Made by a program: the position numbers and the translations under genes. 35,146 nt of DNA, taken from Alkalibacillus filiformis. Lineage in GTDB: Bacteria; Bacillota; Bacilli; Bacillales; Alkalibacillaceae. Below the pieces are notes generated by a model. That model was not told where the DNA came from. It made no database searches and saw only the letters and a program-made list of their open reading frames with translations. Where the stretch lies: the NCBI RefSeq assembly GCF_030814115.1, contig NZ_JAUSUP010000017.1:1-35146 (forward strand). Reading direction: 5' to 3'. Below are positions 31,940 to 35,146 of this stretch, in pieces (within the stretch, counting starts at the first letter, position 1; every line of letters starts with the position of its first letter).

Positions 31940-34354
31940 ATGGCTTATAACCATCGACAAATCGAAGCCAAATGGCAACAGTATTGGGAAGAAAATAAAA
32001 CATTCCAAACGAACACAAATTCAGAAAAGCCTAAGTTTTATGCGCTTGATATGTTTCCATACCCGTCTGGTGCAGGCCTTCACGTTGGTCACCCTGAAGG
32101 TTACACGGCAACAGATATTTTATCTCGTATGAAACGTATGCAAGGATTTGAAGTGCTACATCCAATGGGGTGGGATGCATTTGGTTTACCTGCAGAACAA
32201 TACGCGATTGATACAGGTAATGACCCAGCGGAATTCACGCAACAAAATATTGAGATTTTTAAACGTCAAATTAAGTCATTAGGGTTCTCATATGATTGGG
32301 ACCGTGAAGTTAATACGACTGATCCTAACTATTATAAATGGACTCAATGGATCTTTGTTAAGTTATATGAAAAAGGTTTAGCTTACATTGATGAAGTACC
32401 AGTTAACTGGTGCCCAGCGTTAGGAACAGTATTAGCTAATGAAGAGGTTATTGACGGCGTTAGTGAGCGTGGGGGTCACCCCGTTATTCGTAAACCAATG
32501 CGTCAGTGGATGTTAAAGATTACAGAGTATGCAGATCGTCTTTTAGAAGATCTAGATGAACTTGATTGGCCTGAAAGCTTAAAAGATATGCAACGTAATT
32601 GGATCGGTAAGTCTGAAGGTGCTGAGATTACGTTTGATATAGAAGGAACAAATTCTAACTTTAAAGCTTTCACGACTCGTCCAGATACAATCTTCGGTGC
32701 GACTTACGCTGTCTTTTCTCCAGAACATCCGTTAGTTGATCAAATTACAACTGAAGATCAGCGAGACAAAGTGGAAACCTATATTAATGAAGTAGAGAAG
32801 AAAAGCGAACTAGAAAGAACAGATCTAGCAAAAGGTAAAACAGGTGTATTCACAGGTGCTTATGCGATTAATCCAGTTAGTGGAGAAAAGATGCCGATTT
32901 GGATTGCAGACTATGTTCTAATGTCATATGGTACGGGTGCCATTATGGCAGTTCCGGCACATGATGAACGTGACTATGAATTCGCTAAAAAGTTTGACCT
33001 ACCAATTGTAGAAGTTGTTTCTGGTGGGGACATTGATGAAGCGGCATATACTGAAGATGGTGAACATATTAATTCGGACTTTTTAAATGGATTAAAAACT
33101 GATGAAGCTATACAAAAAGCGATTGAATGGTTAGAAGAGAACGGTCGCGGTACGAGACAAACCACGTATCGTCTGCGCGATTGGTTATTTAGCCGTCAAC
33201 GTTATTGGGGTGAACCAATTCCTATTATTCATTGGGAAGATGGTACGATGTCAGCTGTAGATGAAGCAGATCTACCATTAGAACTTCCGAAAACGACTGA
33301 AATTAAACCTTCAGGGACGGGAGAATCTCCGTTAGCGAATATTACTGAATGGGTTGAAGTAACAGATTCTGAAACAGGTAAAAAAGGTCGAATCGAAACA
33401 AACACAATGCCACAGTGGGCAGGAAGCTGCTGGTATTATTTACGCTATATTGATCCTCATAATGATGAAATGATTGCTGATCCTGATAAGTTGAATGAGT
33501 GGTTACCTGTAGACATTTATATCGGTGGTGCTGAACACGCAGTGCTTCACTTACTATACGCTCGTTTCTGGCATAAGGTGCTTTACGACATAGGTGTAGT
33601 GCCAACGAAAGAACCATTCCAAAAGTTATTTAACCAAGGAATGATTTTAGGTGAAGGTAATGAAAAAATGAGTAAGTCAAAAGGAAACGTTGTAAACCCA
33701 GATGATATCGTGAACTCTCATGGTGCTGACACGTTAAGATTATATGAAATGTTCATGGGACCTTTAGAAGCTTCAGTTGCTTGGAGTACAAATGGTTTAG
33801 ACGGAGCGCGTCGTTTCTTAGATCGAGTATGGCGCTTGTTCGTTGATGAAAAGGGTGAAATATCAGCAAACATTACAGATGGTGGAAACTCTGATTTAGA
33901 AAAGGTTTATCATGAAACTGTTAAGGCAGTTACAGAATACTATGATGAACTAAGATTTAATACAGCTATTTCACAAATGATGGTATTTATTAATGAATGT
34001 TATAAAACTAACTCTGTACCTCGTGAGTACGCAGAAGGTTTTGTTAAATTAATCGCACCTATTGCACCACATATTGGTGAAGAGTTGTGGTCTAAGTTGG
34101 GTCATGAAGGTACTGTTACTTATGAGCAATGGCCAACTTATGATGAATCAAAACTTGTAGAAGATACAGTAGAAATTGTGCTACAAGTAATGGGGAAAGT
34201 TCGTGCAAAGGAAAGTGTACCGAAAGAGGCAACCCAAGAAGAGTTAGAAGAAATCGCATTAAATAATGAAACAATACAAGAGTGGATTGAAGGTAAGACT
34301 GTACGTAAAGTAATTGCAGTTCCAGGAAAGTTAGTCAATATAGTTGCAAACTAA
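31940..34354 (+). CDS. leuS: leucyl-tRNA synthetase
   Basis: Class I aminoacyl-tRNA synthetase that charges tRNA-Leu. At 804 residues it is normal for the bacterial enzyme. HVGH (48-51, within [15 protein letters not shown]) and KMSKS (576-580) form the ATP site. The editing CP1 domain is inserted at about 225-420, with the threonine-rich [11 protein letters not shown] and, further on, [10 protein letters not shown], which carries the editing Asp. The anticodon-binding domain runs from about 650 to 780. SD AAAGGAGG lies before the ATG. Expression is under T-box control. Confidence 0.98.
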   Translation: MAYNHRQIEAKWQQYWEENKTFQTNTNSEKPKFYALDMFPYPSGAGLHVGHPEGYTATDILSRMKRMQGFEVLHPMGWDAFGLPAEQYAIDTGNDPAEFTQQNIEIFKRQIKSLGFSYDWDREVNTTDPNYYKWTQWIFVKLYEKGLAYIDEVPVNWCPALGTVLANEEVIDGVSERGGHPVIRKPMRQWMLKITEYADRLLEDLDELDWPESLKDMQRNWIGKSEGAEITFDIEGTNSNFKAFTTRPDTIFGATYAVFSPEHPLVDQITTEDQRDKVETYINEVEKKSELERTDLAKGKTGVFTGAYAINPVSGEKMPIWIADYVLMSYGTGAIMAVPAHDERDYEFAKKFDLPIVEVVSGGDIDEAAYTEDGEHINSDFLNGLKTDEAIQKAIEWLEENGRGTRQTTYRLRDWLFSRQRYWGEPIPIIHWEDGTMSAVDEADLPLELPKTTEIKPSGTGESPLANITEWVEVTDSETGKKGRIETNTMPQWAGSCWYYLRYIDPHNDEMIADPDKLNEWLPVDIYIGGAEHAVLHLLYARFWHKVLYDIGVVPTKEPFQKLFNQGMILGEGNEKMSKSKGNVVNPDDIVNSHGADTLRLYEMFMGPLEASVAWSTNGLDGARRFLDRVWRLFVDEKGEISANITDGGNSDLEKVYHETVKAVTEYYDELRFNTAISQMMVFINECYKTNSVPREYAEGFVKLIAPIAPHIGEELWSKLGHEGTVTYEQWPTYDESKLVEDTVEIVLQVMGKVRAKESVPKEATQEELEEIALNNETIQEWIEGKTVRKVIAVPGKLVNIVAN

Positions 34355-34382
34355 TGTATGAGGAGGGCACCCTCCTCATACA
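34355..34382. other. 13-bp perfect hairpin between leuS and the rhodanese gene
   Basis: The arms 34355-34367 and 34370-34382 are exact reverse complements with only CA between, starting right after the leuS stop. No U-tract follows (ATAAATTTG), so it is a poor terminator. The arms contain GAGGAGGG and its complement, that is, SD-like and anti-SD-like runs. Confidence 0.7.
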
Positions 34383-34406
34383 TAAATTTGAAATGGAGGA
34401 TATGAC

Positions 34407-34718
34407 ATGAGCGAGGAAGTAAAAGAGATCTTACCAGAAGAACTAGAAAAAGAGATTGAAAGCGGATCAAAGTATACAATAGTAGATGTTAGAGAAGATG
34501 AAGAGGTAGCGACTGGTATGATTCCAGGAGCTAAACATATAGCATTACAAACTATTCCTGATCAATTAAATGACTTACCGAAAGACGAGGAGTATGTAAT
34601 GGTCTGCCGCTCAGGTGGAAGAAGTCATAATGCCTGTATGTTTTTAAATGAGAGAGGGTATAGCACCGTTAACTTAAAAGGTGGCATGCTAGAGTGGACA
34701 GGTGAAAAAGTCTTTTAA
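34407..34718 (+). CDS. ytwF: single-domain rhodanese-like protein, YtwF type
   Basis: A 103-residue rhodanese domain with the active-site loop CRSGGRS (Cys67 as persulfide carrier), the CH2A-type IVDVREDEEVATGMIPGAKHI (25-45) and the final LKGGMLEWTG. Such proteins carry sulfur for thiolation reactions, but the acceptor is unknown. SD GGAGGA is 8 bases before the ATG. It directly follows leuS, as in B. subtilis, and could be read through the weak hairpin at 34355. Confidence 0.92.
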   Translation: MSEEVKEILPEELEKEIESGSKYTIVDVREDEEVATGMIPGAKHIALQTIPDQLNDLPKDEEYVMVCRSGGRSHNACMFLNERGYSTVNLKGGMLEWTGEKVF

Positions 34719-34727
34719 GATTTATTA

Positions 34728-34757
34728 TTGACTTTTGATTTTCAATTTGGTTATAAT
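34728..34757 (+). promoter_or_regulatory. rrn promoter P1 (candidate)
   Basis: TTGACT (34728-34733), an 18-base spacer and TATAAT (34752-34757). The sequence GTCGCC follows at 34765. A 9-bp inverted repeat (34761-34769 with 34796-34804) starts at the expected transcription start. Confidence 0.65.
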
Positions 34758-34827
34758 TGTCCCTGTCGCCAAAAAAGGATAACAAATCTTCGAAAGCGAC
34801 AGGGTAAAAATTTCCATCTATGAATAA

Positions 34828-34857
34828 TTGACATTATTAGATGAGATACGCTATAAT
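34828..34857 (+). promoter_or_regulatory. rrn promoter P2 (candidate)
   Basis: Both hexamers are perfect: TTGACA (34828-34833), an 18-base spacer and TATAAT (34852-34857). Unlike P1, P3 and P4 it is not followed by GTCGC. Confidence 0.7.
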
Positions 34858-34920
34858 TTATATTACAACAAATCAATAGAGATGAGTTGTTGATCAACAA
34901 AATAATTAGTCAAAAAGTTA

Positions 34921-34950
34921 TTGACACTTATTTTTGATTGATGTTAAATT
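34921..34950 (+). promoter_or_regulatory. rrn promoter P3 (candidate)
   Basis: TTGACA (34921-34926), an 18-base spacer and TAAATT (34945-34950) with an extended -10 TGT. The expected start is G at 34957 in TTTAAGTCGCC. Confidence 0.65.
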
Positions 34951-34998
34951 ATTTAAGTCGCCTTTTGAAAAGGCACTAAAACAAAATATAAAAAGTTG

Positions 34999-35027
34999 TT
35001 GACTTACAAATCTCAACTTGTTATATT
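34999..35027 (+). promoter_or_regulatory. rrn promoter P4 (candidate)
   Basis: TTGACT (34999-35004), a 17-base spacer and TATATT (35022-35027) with an extended -10 TGT. The expected start is G at 35034 in ATTAAGTCGCT. Confidence 0.7.
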
Positions 35028-35033
35028 GATTAA

Positions 35034-35146
35034 GTCGCTTTTTTGAAGCGGCCAACTTCGAACCTTGAAAACTAAACAAAATAGCCTGTCGTCAATTCAG
35101 TTTTCTTCTAGTGATTGACTAAGAAGAAAACAACGATGACATTAAA
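35034..35146 (+). other. rRNA operon leader, upstream of a 16S gene beyond the window
   Basis: The stretch CCTTGAAAACTAAACAAAA (35063-35081) is the box typical of Bacillus rrn leaders before 16S. A nested inverted repeat follows: GTCGTC (35088-35093) with GATGAC (35135-35140), and GTTTTCTTCT (35100-35109) with AGAAGAAAAC (35122-35131). This resembles leader or processing-stem sequence. The 16S sequence itself is not reached. The identification rests on promoter clustering plus this box. Confidence 0.75.

Noticed and set aside
1-35146. Prophage, integrative element, restriction or toxin-antitoxin system
   Set aside because: No integrase, transposase, phage or defence protein motif is present; genes are conserved housekeeping genes in expected order.

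Overview
The window looks like chromosomal DNA from a low-GC Gram-positive endospore former of the family Bacillaceae. The reasons are gene content and order close to Bacillus subtilis loci (rib, men, patB/yugI/yugJ/yugN/yugO, ytkD-pckA-metK, ytoA-ytpA-ytpB, ytqA-ytqB, leuS-ytwF), strong AAGGAGG-type Shine-Dalgarno (SD) sites, a yteA sporulation-family gene, and FMN, SAM-I and T-box leaders. Several proteins are rich in acidic residues, which may hint at a salt-tolerant species; that is inference.

Layout. 1-2010: the start of a leftward gene, a short repeat, deoD, and an eRF1-like gene behind a sigma-B-type promoter, all on the minus strand. 2163-5766: FMN riboswitch and riboflavin operon ribD-ribE-ribBA-ribH. 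5858-7427: a small membrane protein, a Cu/Zn superoxide dismutase lipoprotein and a second lipoprotein. 7461-8796: patB on the minus strand with an unusual leader. 8845-12463: yugI, an iron-type alcohol dehydrogenase, dispersed repeat copy A, yugN and the potassium channel yugO. 12471-22317: the menaquinone region, with menA, a DHNA-CoA thioesterase and yteA leftward and menF-menD-menH-menB-[repeat copy B]-menE-menC rightward from divergent promoters. 22332-23903: two unknown genes and the Nudix gene ytkD. 23956-27256: divergent pckA and metK, metK behind a SAM-I riboswitch. 27303-31488: ytoA, ytpA-ytpB, a 20-bp tandem repeat, and mnmM with its radical-SAM partner. 31591-34718: T-box leuS and a rhodanese gene. 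34728-35146: four promoter-like units and a leader typical of an rRNA operon; the 16S gene should begin just past the right edge.

How the genes work together. The men genes carry chorismate through to demethylmenaquinone; the final C-methyltransferase is not in the window. MenA and YtpB probably draw on the same long prenyl diphosphate pool. The rib operon makes riboflavin from GTP and ribulose 5-phosphate under FMN feedback. MetK makes SAM, which feeds back on its own leader and is used by MnmM and the radical-SAM enzyme beside it.

Most of the window is ordinary housekeeping DNA. I see no defence system, prophage, CRISPR array or transposase. The points most worth a second look are in non-coding DNA: a patB leader with an intrinsic terminator and an 11-bp anti-SD arm, a structured repeat that carries a terminator and splits the men operon, a 20-bp minisatellite with relatives beside deoD, a sigma-B promoter on an eRF1-like gene, and the clustered rrn promoters with a shared start sequence.
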